Of a DNA stretch of 64,000 nucleotides, positions 13,178 to 25,489 are shown piece by piece. Within the stretch, counting starts at the first letter, position 1. Each line of letters begins with the position of its first letter. The position numbers and the translations under genes are program-made. Below the pieces are notes generated by a model that had not been told where the DNA came from, ran no database searches, and saw only the letters and a list, made by a program, of their open reading frames with translations. Source of the DNA: Xestospongia bergquistia (Eukaryota > Porifera > Demospongiae > Haplosclerida > Petrosiidae); the NCBI GenBank assembly GCA_963965975.1, contig OZ014414.1:3633501-3697500 (forward strand), given 5' to 3'.

Positions 13178-13960
13178 ATTACTATTGATTGATCACCTTA
13201 GGAAAAACATGTCAGTTGATCAGGTCTAGTATGCTGATGATTCAGCTGCTGGTGGTAGTCTTCAGAATTTGAATTTGTGATGGGATCAGCCAAATACGCT
13301 AGCCCAACACTATGGTTACTCTCCAATAATTAGAAGACTCAATTACTTCTAAAACCTGACTTCAACTATGAGGCAAGGAGGGTCTCTGCTGGTTCTGGGA
13401 TACAGATTAGTTCAGATGGGTTTGAATATCTTGGAGGTGCTATTGGATCTCACAACTTCATAAGACAAATTGTTTAAAATAAGATCAGTCTTTGGTGTGA
13501 GGAGCTTAACACCCTGAACTTCATCACTAAGTCCCAACCTCATGCTGCTTATGCAGCCTTCACTCACACAGTAATGTCACATTGGACTTACTTCTTTCAG
13601 ATTACAGATTTGTTGGCAACTTTCTATAAGAGATCCTCCAACCTTTGGAAGAGACGCTGCGATTAAAATTTATTCCCTCCCTATCTGACAGAAACCCACC
13701 TGGGGAACTGGAACGGGACCTTTTGGCCTTACCAACTCACCTGTGAAGTCTGGGATTACAGAAACCAGCTACTTTTGCATCAGTACAATTCTTAAATTTG
13801 TGGCCCACTCATTAAACTTATTAACAAGCAATCAACATCTCCAAACCTAATGGACTGTTGCTGGGAACAACTCTGGATCAAAACCTCCATTCAACGAGAA
13901 AAGAGGACGTATATGCAACATTTATGCCTCCTTTGTGTGCCACAACATGTCAATAGAGCC
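13178..13960 (+). pseudogene. Reverse-transcriptase relic (outer edge of left arm)
   Basis: Broken frames encode a reverse-transcriptase C-terminal region. A decayed YADD catalytic box (read as YADDSAAGGSLQN) is followed by a WDQPNTL...YGY stretch and other blocks typical of RT-like open frames in marine invertebrates. Numerous stops and frameshifts make it non-functional. The same relic, slightly better preserved, is on the minus strand of the right arm. Confidence 0.6.
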
Positions 13961-13971
13961 AAGTCTGCAAC

Positions 13972-14170
13972 AATTATTGTTGTTGTTGTTGTTGTTACTG
14001 TTGTTGTTATTGTTATTATTATTATCATTATTATTTTAATGGCTATTACTATTACTATTATTATTTTTGTTAACATTAATTTACTATTATTACCATTATC
14101 ATTATTAAGTATTAGTAATAGTATTACTATTAGTTTAGTAGTAGTAGTAGTAGTATTGTTATTGTTATAA
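13972..14170. repeat. GTT/ATT trinucleotide microsatellite
   Basis: Imperfect runs of GTT, ATT and AGT occupy this stretch. A related shorter run lies at 28310-28440 in the other arm. Hydrophobic open frames on both strands here are artefacts of the repeat. Confidence 0.8.
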
Positions 14171-14544
14171 GTCATTTCTAAATTTTATAATAATTTGAAG
14201 TTCACTATTGGTTTCTATATTGTCCACAGAATGTTCAATTAGTTCTTTTCACTGATTCTTGTTGGTTATGTATGAATTTTTTTTTCTCTGTTATTGATTG
14301 GTAATTATATATAGTATCACTAATTAATGGTGTTTGCTTAGTAGAACTACCAGTCATTTCAGAAGTAATTAAAGGGTCAGTACTAGGCACACCAAATACA
14401 TCAAACAGGCACACCAGTCATAGTTATAATAACATGTTATGTTCCTTAAATTATCAACTATTGAAAGTAAAAAAGTTGTTCTTCAGAAGTTGTTATATTT
14501 TACAAAGTCTGCCTATTATTTCCATAGATAATTTGTGTCAAAAG

Positions 14545-15745
14545 TCTTAACATCTGTGCAGCAGTCTTTAAAATCAAATTTCTATGAGTGTAAATAGCCA
14601 ATGTAGTAGATGATGAGGTTTTGACACAAGATATGTTTGATCAGTACATTAGTAACCAATTAACATGACAAAAATTACATCACCTAATCGTTATGATTAG
14701 AAATGTGATAAAACCTAATGTCCAAACATAAAGCCTTAAGATATCTATACCAGATCTTAAACAATTAATTTCTATTAGTCAAAGTCATCTATGAAGTTTT
14801 GGCACAAGATATCTTCATATAGTGACATTAGCAACCAATTCATTTGAGAGAAATAACATCATCATAATCTGCATTACAGTGGCCTTAAATCTTAATCTTT
14901 AAACATAAAGCTTTGAGATGGTTACCGCATCACTTAAATCATAATTTCTATGAACAAAAATGGCCAATAGAGTAAATACTGAAGCTTTGGCACAGGATTA
15001 ATTTGAAAAGTCAATTTAATTACCAATTCACCTTAGAGAAACAACACCTCAATAATCATAATTACAAGAGCCTTAAGCCCTAATGCCAAACTTAAAGTCT
15101 TACAATCTCTATCGCAATCCTTAAACCCTAATTTATATGAGTGAAAATGACCAATAGAGTAGATACTGAAGTTTTGTGACAAAATATCTTTCAAAGTGAC
15201 ATTGTTAACAAATTCATATGAGAAGAATGACATGACCTTAATTGTATGATTGCAATGGCCTTAAACCCTAATCACCATGCAGAAAATCTTAAGATGTCTA
15301 TGGCAGTCCTTAAAGTCTAATTTTTATGAGTCAACCCTAATATGCCAACATCAAGCCTTAAGATTTCTATTGCAAACTTTAATTGATCCCTCCTTTATGT
15401 GAGTAAAATAGCGAATGAAGTATATACTGAAGTTTGGTACAATATATATAATTATATATATATGAGAAAAATGACATCATCCTAATTGATATGATTAGAG
15501 TAAATTTAAACCCTAATTGCCAAAGATAAAGCTTAAGGTGGTTATGACATCCCTTATACCTTAATTATTTTGCGTGAAAATGGAGTAAATATTGAAGTTT
15601 AGGCACAAGATATCTAATGAAAGTGATGTTAGTAACCAATTCACTTGTGAAATATGACATCATCCTAACTGGCATGATTACAATGCCTAATCGTCAAACA
15701 TAAAGCTTTTAACAAGTCTATGGCAGTCCTAAACTCAAACTATAC
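14545..15745. repeat. ~186-bp diverged tandem repeat, left arm
   Basis: About six diverged units recur, each with a GAAGTTTTGGCACAAGATAT-type word, an AACCAATTCACTTGAGA-type word, an AACATAAAGCCTTAAGAT-type word and CTATGGCAGTCCTTAAA. No gene is visible. The matching block in the right arm is 27120-28310. Confidence 0.75.
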
Positions 15746-15759
15746 AATACTTTGATAAA

Positions 15760-16165
15760 AAGGTGAGCTTGATCAACTATTGAACAGACTTCAAACTCTT
15801 GGTGTGACAGATGCCATGAAGTCTCACCCAATTAGTACTGATCCTTTATGCCCTATTGAATTGACTCCATGTATTGATTGAATAGAAGAGTCAACAGTAC
15901 GTGTAATCTGTGGTAATGTGTTTATTCTTCTATTCCTAATTAGGACTATCAAGTCACTGTTTTAAAATTGAGTTGGCTACTCTGAGAATTCAAGTCATAT
16001 AAAGGAGAAAGAGATGTCAACGTATGTACATTTGGTGACTATTTAAGGACTTTAGTAATCCAGCAACCTTGTATCCAACAGCATCTACATGTACTATTCA
16101 CTTTCTCACTCACTCTACTGACACAATACTACAATGACTATAATCAATTTAAACTCAAGGTGGGT
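15760..16165 (+). pseudogene. HECT C-terminal relic, left arm
   Basis: This is a decayed copy of the last two exons of the HECT gene found at 21815-22636. The LDQLL...LQTLGV...MKSHPIS block is readable near 15770-15875. Near 16080-16160 the catalytic-cysteine word TASTCT and DYNQFKLK remain, in different frames, with most of the C-lobe missing. It is followed directly on the same strand by the integrase relic, unlike the convergent arrangement in the palindrome centre. Confidence 0.65.
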
Positions 16166-16189
16166 TATCTGTGTGTGCTTGATAAAGAT

Positions 16190-16830
16190 GGATAGTTGGA
16201 TTGAAGGCATAGACAAATTTGAGAAGGAGAGGAGATGATTAAGAGAATCTATCCCTCAAGTTCTAAGGCACTAAGAAGGCTCTTATAAGGAAGCTGACCA
16301 TTAGGAAGCATGCGTATACCTAGAATTGCTGGTTCCTAATTGCTGGGACTTCACTCCTGTGACTGGAGTAGTCCACCAACTGATTGTTCAATTAACTACT
16401 GATTCAGTGATATAACTAATCAAAATTTGGATGACCTAGTTAACGAGATTGTAACACGCTTACCTGCTAGTAATGTGCAATCAATACAGACCCTGCTTAA
16501 AGGAAATGGTGGGATATTGCTATAAAGAAAATGGTCTATTCATTGCGTTGACTCCTTGGGACTTGAAACTAGGCTACATAAAACTCTGATTGTCGGCAAT
16601 ATAATGTTGGCACATTGATGGATATCACAAAAGTATAAGGTGGCGGTGAGTAATACATTGCAGTATAGATGGACATGGCAACACAACCAAACGCCACATC
16701 AGCTATGGATTCTCAGAACGCCTCAAGCTAGGATGGAAACACCAACTAGCAGGGTAGTAGTAGGAGTTACTGGAATTACTGAAATATGTATATTTTGTAA
16801 TTAGTGCCATGTTATACAATGCGTGGGTTA
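16190..16830 (+). pseudogene. Integrase relic with internal deletion, left arm
   Basis: This decayed copy matches the intact integrase at 19.6-20.9 kb. The N-terminal MDSWIEGIDKFE-like start, the ITNQNLDDLVNEIVTRLPAS helix region and the C-terminal NQTPHQLWILR and PTSRVVVGVTGITE blocks are recognisable. The DDE core is deleted, with a jump near 16670. The right-arm copy keeps about 575 bp more, including the second Asp region. Confidence 0.75.
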
Positions 16831-17193
16831 GTCCATGTAATGTACAAAGCATAATATTAACTATTACTCATCATGACATCAGTTACAACAAGTACATGTG
16901 ACCTTGATTACTGTACATGATGTAAAGATGTCATTTATTAATGCATTAACTTTATTGAGGTTGGGTATTAAATTTTTACAGATAATGTTGGGAACAGTTT
17001 GTATATCTTTTATTAAACATTTACCATATCCAGAACTTCTTGTATTAACAATAAGATTAAAAATGTATTTTGAAATCATCAATTACTAACAGAGTAAATG
17101 ACAAATAATGAAAAGAACTAATATGAAAATTTTGAAATGATATAAGAGACCGATAGTGAACTTCATATTATTATATAAAATTATAAAAACGAC

Positions 17194-17244
<51 letters not shown>

Positions 17245-17464
17245 GAGCTAGTCACAGTTCAGTGACCAATCAGATTTTGCTATGTCAATCTTTGTTGTAC
17301 CGCCAAAAAAGTATCTAGAAAGTAGAAACGAACGTCTTGCTACTGTTTGCTAAGTCTTTATAGTGGTACGAAGATAAGTTTAAAGTTTGAGAGAGGTTGT
17401 CTGTAAGTATCAACTGTCAAATGTTTACGTTTTACCAACTTATTTAACTAGGGTAGTTTTAAAC
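16831..17464. other. Non-coding spacer with AAT microsatellite
   Basis: There is no supported gene. It contains the downstream flank shared with the intact integrase (GTCCATGTAATGTACAAAGC at 16831) and an AAT run at about 17194-17243. The last 200 bp, more G+C-rich, is the putative promoter/5' UTR of the HECT 5' copy. Confidence 0.6.
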
Positions 17465-18777
17465 ATGGCAGGGTTTTTTTCACAGGATCTTGTTGAAAAG
17501 GCTCAAGAGGCAATAAGAATTATGGAGTCATTTACCTTGTCTACTCCATCATTAGCATCTCAAGGCCCTACTACTAGCTCTGGTGAGACTGAACTATGTA
17601 TGTATACTATACATGCATACCGCGTATGTCTAGTCACTTGCATTCACAAAGACAAAAGCATGATCAGCTGGCATACCAGAAAAATATCAACTAATGTAAA
17701 CTTTTGCCCCTATGTAGTTATTGCTATCATAGTATAAGGAACATCTGCATGCAGGTATATAGGTTGATAAATGACCTTTCATGTATGCCTACCTATGTAT
17801 GTATAGGTAATGCAAGGGATACCATAGTTCAACAAACGTGTGATATTGCACTGAGCAATCTCCGAAGGGCCAGGGAAGCCCTCACTGCTAGAGCTCGAGA
17901 ATCGAGAAATGAAAGTTCTTTTAGCAGAGAATTTACCCGAGCATCACCTTTCTTAGGACAGAAGAGAAGCTCTGTGAACCAACTGGACAAGCGACCATGT
18001 AAACGTGCAGCAAGGACATGGACACAAAAATTTGTTTGTTTAAGTCATTGTGCTCAAGATATCATACCAACTACTGATGCAGAGAAAGATGCTTTGTTGG
18101 GAGCTGGGCTTGGGGAAAAGAAGATTGTTGTTGAAAATTTTGACTGCTCAGGGGAAGAGTTTCGTGAGCTATTACATGCAGCATTTCCAAAATTAAAAGA
18201 TTCTGTTGGCTTCATATTTGCAAAGTGCAAGTGTAATTCGCGGTTTTTAGAACGACTCTCATCAATGTGTTTAACCTCACCAAGAGCTTTACAAGAAGAA
18301 ATTGGTAACTCCAGAACATACATTATTCCATTGGAGAGAGATTTAGACTTGACACCCTGCCATCTTCCACCTGGGGTAAGGCTTGCTGATTATTAATCTC
18401 AACATATTTATTTATTATCATACATGTACATATAGCCTGTGGTGAAGTGCCTATTGTGTGCTAAAGACATTCCTGTTATAGTTTTTTGTCATCATTTGTC
18501 ATCATGTATAAAGTCAAGGTGAGATGTCTACTATGCTTATGGTTTGAGTTGATTATATGTCATGTAGGAGAGGGCTAGAGGAGGATATGCAACAATCAAG
18601 TGATGAGGATTTTGACCCACCCCCACCAACCTTTGTTCATCTTCCACATCCTTCCATGTCATCAAGTAATGTTGAGCTTCTTGATGAAGAGTCTGATCTG
18701 GAAATTGAAGAGACAGAAGATGCAATTGTCACACATGCACTTGAGCTAAGCATTAATGAATTTGATGAAGTTGGCAG
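17465..18777 (+). pseudogene. Truncated 5' copy of the HECT ligase gene (exons 1-4)
   Basis: These are mirror copies of exons 1-4 of the minus-strand HECT gene: 17465-17582 (starts MAGFFSQDLVEKA), 17807-18375, 18436-18518 and 18568-18777. All splice motifs are kept. Only a few differences from the other arm are visible, for example one Ile/Met exchange in the GF(I/M)FAKCKCN stretch. Homology stops at about 18815, just after the exon-4 donor, so the HECT catalytic exons are absent. Without them this copy could at most make a truncated protein with the N-terminal region and the Cys/His cluster. Confidence 0.75.
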
Positions 18778-18815
18778 GTAATGCTGCATATAGTTAGAGC
18801 TTATACTTTCCATAC

Positions 18816-19605
18816 TTCTCTCTCTCTCTCTCCAGAGATGGAGAGAATCTACTAGAGAGACAAGCAAACAAAATTGGATACTTACAACAACATAATGCTT
18901 AGGATGAAGAATAATGAAAATACAAGCAAGAACAATGTAATAAAAAATTGATAATGAATGGACTATTTTAGTTATTTCTGCATTCCTGCCTTACTAATTT
19001 AATGGCCAACTATAATATATATATGTATATATATATATTATATTACATATAGTTAATCAGTGTGTTATTTTATAATTATGTAATTGACATTTGTTACGTC
19101 ACTAATCAACTACACTGATGAAATGTAATTGAATTATATGAAACCTCTATCCTCTAACATCTACATCATAAAGTCTATTCACTTCTCATGTGACGAAGGC
19201 AAATGTTAAAGACAGTTGTATCTCTGTCAGTCTTGTCTGAATATTATACATTAATATTAACATTAATATTAATATTATTATAATTGAACATATATAGGCA
19301 GTCAATATCTTTATTGGTGGAAGAGCATTGTCTTTTAGTTGAAAATCCAGATTATATCATCGCATCACCGGCAGTAATAATCAGTTAGTAATTATGTTGT
19401 AATTGTCTCGATATGAAAAGAAAAAGAGGCATTCAAGTGCAGAGGTTATCTTAAAACAGAATGACCAAACTATAAAGAAAACATTACTACATCTAACCGT
19501 ACACTTCTCTTTTAGCTGAATATTCTAAAGATAAAAAAAGAGCTTCTCAAGCGACGCCTTTAATTATAATAAAATCTAACAGTCAATTAAGAGTTCATAT
19601 CCGTG
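18816..19605. other. Spacer before the integrase, no gene seen
   Basis: A CT-rich run near 18815-18835 and an AT dinucleotide tract near 19015-19040 are the only structures. No inverted-repeat terminus for the integrase element could be recognised here. Confidence 0.5.
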
Positions 19606-19619
19606 TGTGCTTCATAAAG

Positions 19620-21564
19620 ATGGATGGTTGGATTGAGAGCATTGACAAACTTGAAGAAAGAGTAGAGATGATCAAAAAAATCTATCCCTCGAGTTCTATA
19701 GAAGCTAAGGAGGCTCTTATTGAGGGAGCTGACCGTTTATTTGAAGCATGTGTACAGCTAGAACTGCTGGTTCCTAATCGCCAGGCTTGACTCCCGTCAC
19801 TCGAGTAGTCCAACAACTGATTGTGCAATTAAAATTAATACTGACTATGAAATGGCAGTGATTACTTCAGTTGTGAGAGATCGTGGCCGACCACCTTTAG
19901 ACATATGCGAGGATCAAGTTAGATTCTTGGTTGAAAATGGATTTAAAGAAACTGACATTGCACCACTGATCGGTTGCTCTACACATACAATTCAAAGAAG
20001 ACTAAAAGATTTTGGAATTGAATTCAATCAATTCAGTGAAATAACTAATCAAGATTTGGATGACCTAGTTAAAGAGATTATAACACGCTTACCTGCTTGT
20101 AGTATACGATCAATACAGACCCTGCTTAAAGTTAATGGTGTGATATTGCAAAGAGAAAGAGTAAGAGAGTCAATTCATCGTGTTGACCCCTTGGGACTTG
20201 AAACTAGACTATGTAGTACTCGTTATCATCAGCAATATAACGTTGCAAACCCAAATGCATTGTGGCACATTGATGGATATCATAAACTTATAAGGTGGAG
20301 ATTAGTAATACATGGAGGTATAGATGGATATAGCCGAGTTCCTGTTTACTTAAAAGTAGCCTCTAATAACAAAGCTGTGACTGTTTTTAATGCATTTCTG
20401 CAAGCTGTTGAGTTATTTGGACAACCATCTTGTGTACGTTCGGACCGTGGAGGAGAAAATTTTCTAGTTGGACGTTTCATGCTTGAGCATTCTGAGAGAG
20501 GTCCAGAGAGAGGAAGTTACATTTGTGGTAGAAGTGTCCACAACCAAAAAATAGAACGTTTATGGAGAGATCTTTTTCAAGGCTGCATTCGTTTCTATTA
20601 CTTCCTGTTCTATTCACTGGAAGAAGTGGGTCTATTAGATCCAGCTAGTGAAGTTGATATATGTGCCCTTCACTTTGTTTATCCACCCATTATACAATCT
20701 CAAGTAGACATGTTTCGTGAGGCATGGTGTAATCATCCTCTCAGTACAGTACACAACCAAACACCACATCAGCTATGGATTCTCAGAATGGCTCAAGCTT
20801 GGATGGAAACACCAACTAGCAGGGCAGTACTAGGAGTTACTGGAATTACTGAAGTATGTATATTTTGTAATCAGTGTCATGTTATACAATACGTGGTTTA
20901 GTCCATGTAATGTACAAAGCATAATATTAACTATTACTCATCATGGCATCAAGTACATGTCTCATTGATATAATCATTAGTTATAGCTTTCTGTAGTCCA
21001 AGTCACAAAAAATGACAGGACCTAAAATGCTCTGGGAAAGCATTCCTTCAGTCCCTGCCTAAAGTTTTATTGTTGTGGTTGGACACTTTTCCAGTTGTGA
21101 TCAATTTTCTCCTCCCCTCTGTCAAGACAAATTCTAGAGTAAACGCTGCTTTGTGTATTAGTTTGTACATAGAGTACCAAATGTGCCATTAGTCCACAAT
21201 TTGTTCTCATTTTCTCCATTTGACTACACCCAGCAAAGGATTAAAAATCTATTATAACATTATACCAGGTGTAAAGTTAGATTAGCATACTGTGTTGAGG
21301 ACTATTTAGAAAGAAATGAAAATATTAGTTATCAGGTTCTTTTATTTGCAGGACTGTGATTATGGGATTGACTGGAGTGGACCAGTGAGTAGTGATGATG
21401 ATAGTAATACTGTAATTGTTCCTGATCTTCCATCTAATTTCTTAACTGAACATCAAAGAATCTCGTTAACAAAAGAACTTCAACAGTATCCAGACACAAA
21501 ATTTGGTGTAGAACACTACATCTTAGCGAAAGGCTTCATCTCAAGTTGCCACTCTCCACCATGA
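19620..21564 (+). CDS. DDE-type integrase (two main exons)
   Basis: The main exon runs from 19852 to 20853 (donor GAA|GTATGT) and joins 21352-21564 (acceptor TTATTTGCAG), ending in TGA. Two helix-turn-helix stretches (VRFLVENGFKETDIAPLIGC, then ITNQDLDDLV...SIRSIQTLLK) precede an RNase H-fold integrase core. In the core WHIDGYHK gives the first Asp, RSDRGGEN the second, and HNQKIERLW the Glu, with 36 residues between the second Asp and the Glu. GIDGYSRVPVYL is characteristic of metazoan 'integrase core domain' proteins. Cut-and-paste integration is the expected activity. A 5' segment (ATG at 19620, 57 codons) is in another frame from the core; a one-base shift near 19785 probably separates them, so the N-terminus may be damaged. 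The gene faces the HECT gene tail to tail, 250 bp apart. Confidence 0.8.
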
Positions 21565-21814
21565 ACAGTTACATAAACATTTTTCCTTTTTCAAAAAAAT
21601 AATTATGATTCCCTTCCAAAAATATAAACAGATTGAGTGTGAAATAAACTATTGATTGACAAAATGGTTTTCACCAAAAATTCATCAAGTGTATATATTG
21701 CAGAGACTACACTGTCCAAAAAAACATAAAATGAATACAATGAACGTAAGATAGATTGAGCATAAGATAAACTAGTTTTTATCAAGAGCATAAATGTATT
21801 GAACATAACATTAA

Positions 21815-24806
21815 TCAAACTACACCAAACCCACCATGACAAGTAAAGGCCTGATCCATTTTGAGTTTAAATTGATTATAGTCAATGTAATATCGTGTAG
21901 GTAGAGTGAGTGAGAAAGTACATGTAGAGGCTGTTGGATAGACTGCATCGTCGCTGAATGACAGAGTTGGATCTATATCAAACTCGAGTGGAGGTACAGC
22001 TGATGAACCAGTAAAAAAACTCAGAATGTCCTTTAAGGAAACTTCATTACTCCCACCTGTAAGGAATGTGAATGTATATTGAAAGTATATAAACACTGTA
22101 TGCAAACTTTACAACTAATCTTAGTGAATGTATACATAAAGTGACTAATGAAATGATATCAAAGAAACCACTAAGACAATGGAGGCTGAAACTAACTCAA
22201 TCATGTCATTACTTAGTGAGCTATAAACCACAAGGCCCACCCCATCACCAGAAAGTATTGACATTATTGGTAAATGAATATTTATTTTTACTAAATAGGA
22301 TGCTTACTTTTGCAATCCTCTAAATAGTCACCAAAAAGTATGTACGTTGCCATCTCTTTCTCCTTTCTATGACTTGAATTCTCAGAGTAGTGAACTCGGT
22401 TTTGAAACAGTGACTTGATACTCACTATTAGAAATAAAAGAGCAAACACATTACCACAGATTATATGTACTATCGACTTTTCTATTCAATCAATACCTGA
22501 AGTCAATTCATTAGAGTGTGAAGGAGCAGTGAATAGGAGTTCTAGACTAATCGGGTGAGACTTCATGTCATCTGGCACACCAAGAGTTTGAAGTCCATTC
22601 AATAGTTGATCAAGATCTGCTCATTGCTGACAGCATCTATCATCTAAGACAACAATTAACAAGTCCATAAATAAGAGAGATTGGAAAAGTGTCCCTAACT
22701 GCTTAAGTAGGAAAGTTATAAACAAATTATAAAGTTGTATTGTGGGAATAGTACTGTGATTCTTTTTTTAAACATAAAATAAAGAAACTACACAACAAAA
22801 TTAGGCTAGTTCAGTAAATCTCAGCTGAATACACTCTTAAATTAGAAGTACCTATAACATAGTCATCATGACTTATTTACCTTGCTTACTAATAGCTTGA
22901 TGTCATAATCAGGTATAATAGTATAGTCAATAGTGATTTTGTTAAGCTCCTTGCCACAAAGGTAATCGTATAAACCCCTTTACAGATATAAGGATAGCCT
23001 GATCCTCCTTGACTAAGAGATTCAGACATCAAAGAGCCAATTTTGTAAAAAACATTTGTCTACAATGGAGTTGAGAGTAAATCATTAGCAGCAACAGACT
23101 TTATATGTTTAAAACTGTCAACATCATTCAAATGATTTCATGCATTATATACCTGAAGACCAAAAATATCATGTCGAACTACTTTTAAAAGGTGCCAAAG
23201 TTCTCTACCCAGTCCTCCACCATCTTCACCCTGTTCTCCTTTGAAGACAACCTATTGAAGAAAGTCTAGTTTATGTGAAAATACAACTTGTACATACTTT
23301 GATAAGTTTAGTGGGAGAAAAGTCGCAATTGTTCACAATTTTAAAACCGTTTGCAAGTACACATTCTCTGTCAACTTCCAATAAAAATTCATCATATTGC
23401 TCCACTTTTCTGGACAACCTTTGTATGATGTCTTCCATTGAATAACTACAGAGACAAGAGAGGTTTAAAAGCTCTAACTATATGCAGCATTACCTGCCAA
23501 CTTCATCAAATTCTTTAATGCTTAGCTCAAGTGTATGTGTGACAATTGCATCTTCTGTCTCTTCAATTTCCAGATCAGACTCTTCATCAAGAAGCTCAAC
23601 ATTACTTGATGACATGGAAGGATGTGGAAGATGAACAAAGGTTGGTGGGGGTGGGTCAAAATCCTCATCACTTGATTGTTGCATATCCTCCTCTAGCCCT
23701 CTCCTACATGACATATAATCAACTCAAACCATAAGCATAGTAGACATCTCACCTTGACTTTATACATGATGACAAATGATGACAAAACACTGTAACAGGA
23801 ATGTCTTTAGCACACGATAGGCACTTCACCACAGGCTATATGTACATGTATGATAATAAATAAATATGTTGAGATTAATAATCAGCAAGCCTTACCCCAG
23901 GTGGAAGATGGCAGGGTGTCAAGTCTAAATCTCTCTCCAATGGAATAATGTATGTTCTGGAGTTACCAATTTCTTCTTGTAAAGCTCTTGGTGAGGTTAA
24001 ACACATTGATGAGAGTCGTTCTAAAAACCGCGAATTACACTTGCACTTTGCAAACATGAAGCCAACAGAATCTTTTAATTTTGGAAATGCTGCATGTAAT
24101 AGCTCACGAAACTCTTCCCCTGAGCAGTCAAAATTTTCAACAACAATCTTCTTTTCCCCAAGCCCAGCTCCCAACAAAGCATCTTTCTCTGCATCAGTAG
24201 TTGGTATGATATCTTGAGCACAATGACTTAAACAAACAAATTTTTGTGTCCATGTCCTTGCTGCACGTTTACATGGTCGCTTGTCCAGCTGGTTCACAGA
24301 GCTTCTCTTCTGTCCTAAGAAAGGTGATGCTCGGGTAAATTCTCTGCTAAAAGAACTTTCATTTCTCGATTCTCGAGCTCTAGCAGTGAGGGCTTCCCTG
24401 GCCCTTCGGAGATTGCTCAGTGCAATATCACACGTTTGTTGAACTATGGTATCCCTTGCATTACCTATACATACATAGGTAGGCATACATGAAAGGTCAT
24501 TTATCAACCTATATACCTGCATGCAGATGTTCCTTATACTATGATAGCAATAACTACATAGGGGCAAAAGTTTACATTAGTTGATATTTTTCTGGTATGC
24601 CAGCTGATCATGCTTTTGTCTTTGTGAATGCAAGTGACTAGACATACGCGGTATGCATGTATAGTATACATACATAGTTCAGTCTCACCAGAGCTAGTAG
24701 TAGGGCCTTGAGATGCTAATGATGGAGTAGACAAGGTAAATGACTCCATAATTCTTATTGCCTCTTGAGCCTTTTCAACAAGATCCTGTGAAAAAAACCC
24801 TGCCAT
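21815..24806 (-). CDS. HECT-type E3 ubiquitin ligase-like gene, nine exons
   Basis: Exons by splice motifs: 24689-24806, 23896-24464, 23753-23835, 23703-23494, 23445-23298, 23251-23153, 23059-22881, 22636-22497 and 22056-21815; about 595 codons. It starts MAGFFSQDLVEKA. Exon 3 has a small Cys/His cluster (KCLSCAKDIPV...CHHLSSC), perhaps UBZ/zinc-finger-like. Exon 4 is acidic. Exons 5-9 are a HECT domain: FKGEQGEDGGGLGRELW (N-lobe start), SLSQGGSGYPYICKGVY, and C-lobe DILSFFTGS, the catalytic-Cys motif PTASTC and a terminal GGFGVV. HECT ligases take ubiquitin on this Cys and pass it to substrates. Frames break twice: in exon 7 near 22988 and in exon 8 near 22619. It may therefore be recently inactivated. 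The C-lobe resembles proteins annotated as G2/M phase-specific E3 ligase-like. Confidence 0.78.
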
Positions 24807-25026
24807 GTTTAAAACTACCCTAGTTAAATAAGTTGGTAAAACGTAAACATTTGACAGTTGATACTTACAGACAACCTCTCTCAAACTTTAAACTTATCTT
24901 CGTACCACTATAAAGACTTAGCAAACAGTAGCAAGACGTTCGTTTCTACTTTCTAGATACTTTTTTGGCGGTACAACAAAGATTGACATAGCAAAATCTG
25001 ATTGGTCACTGAACTGTGACTAGCTC

Positions 25027-25101
<75 letters not shown>

Positions 25102-25102
25102 G
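25027..25102. repeat. ATT trinucleotide microsatellite
   Basis: About 25 ATT units. The mirror run in the left arm (17194-17243) is shorter by about 24 bp, which explains the change in the palindrome's coordinate offset. Confidence 0.85.
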
Positions 25103-25489
25103 TCGTTTTTATAATTTTATATAATAATATGAAGTTCACTATCGGTCTCTTATATCATTTCAAAATTTTCATATTAGTTCTTTTCATTATTTGTCATTTA
25201 CTCTGTTAGTAATTGATGATTTCAAAATACATTTTTAATCTTATTGTTAATACAAGAAGTTCTGGATATGGTAAATGTTTAATAAAAGATATACAAACTG
25301 TTCCCAACATTATCTGTGAAAATTTAATACCCAACCTCAATAAAGTTAATGCATTAATAAATGACATCTTTACATCATGTACAGTAATCAAGGTCACATG
25401 TACTTGTTGTAACTGATGTCATGATGAGTAATAGTTAATATTATGCTTTGTACATTACATGGACTAATCCACGCATTGTATAACATGGC

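Larger units (their letters stand above)
13172..18815. repeat. Left arm of a 16-kb imperfect palindrome
   Basis: This stretch is the reverse complement of 23456-29245. Over 17465-18815 paired coordinates sum to about 42271 and the arms are almost identical. Farther out the offset drifts because of indels: an AAT microsatellite length change, about 575 bp missing from the integrase relic of this arm, and about 500 bp extra near 14.03-14.56 kb. The outer parts differ by scattered substitutions. The 4.6-kb spacer carries the intact integrase exons and the 3' half of the HECT gene. Confidence 0.9.

Noticed and set aside
13850..14175. Hydrophobic ORFs on both strands over the GTT/ATT run
   Set aside because: Translation of a trinucleotide microsatellite, not a membrane protein.
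16879..17089. Overlapping 60-70 codon ORFs on both strands (also at 25206-25416)
   Set aside because: A+T-rich chance frames in non-coding palindrome sequence, with no family resemblance or splice context.
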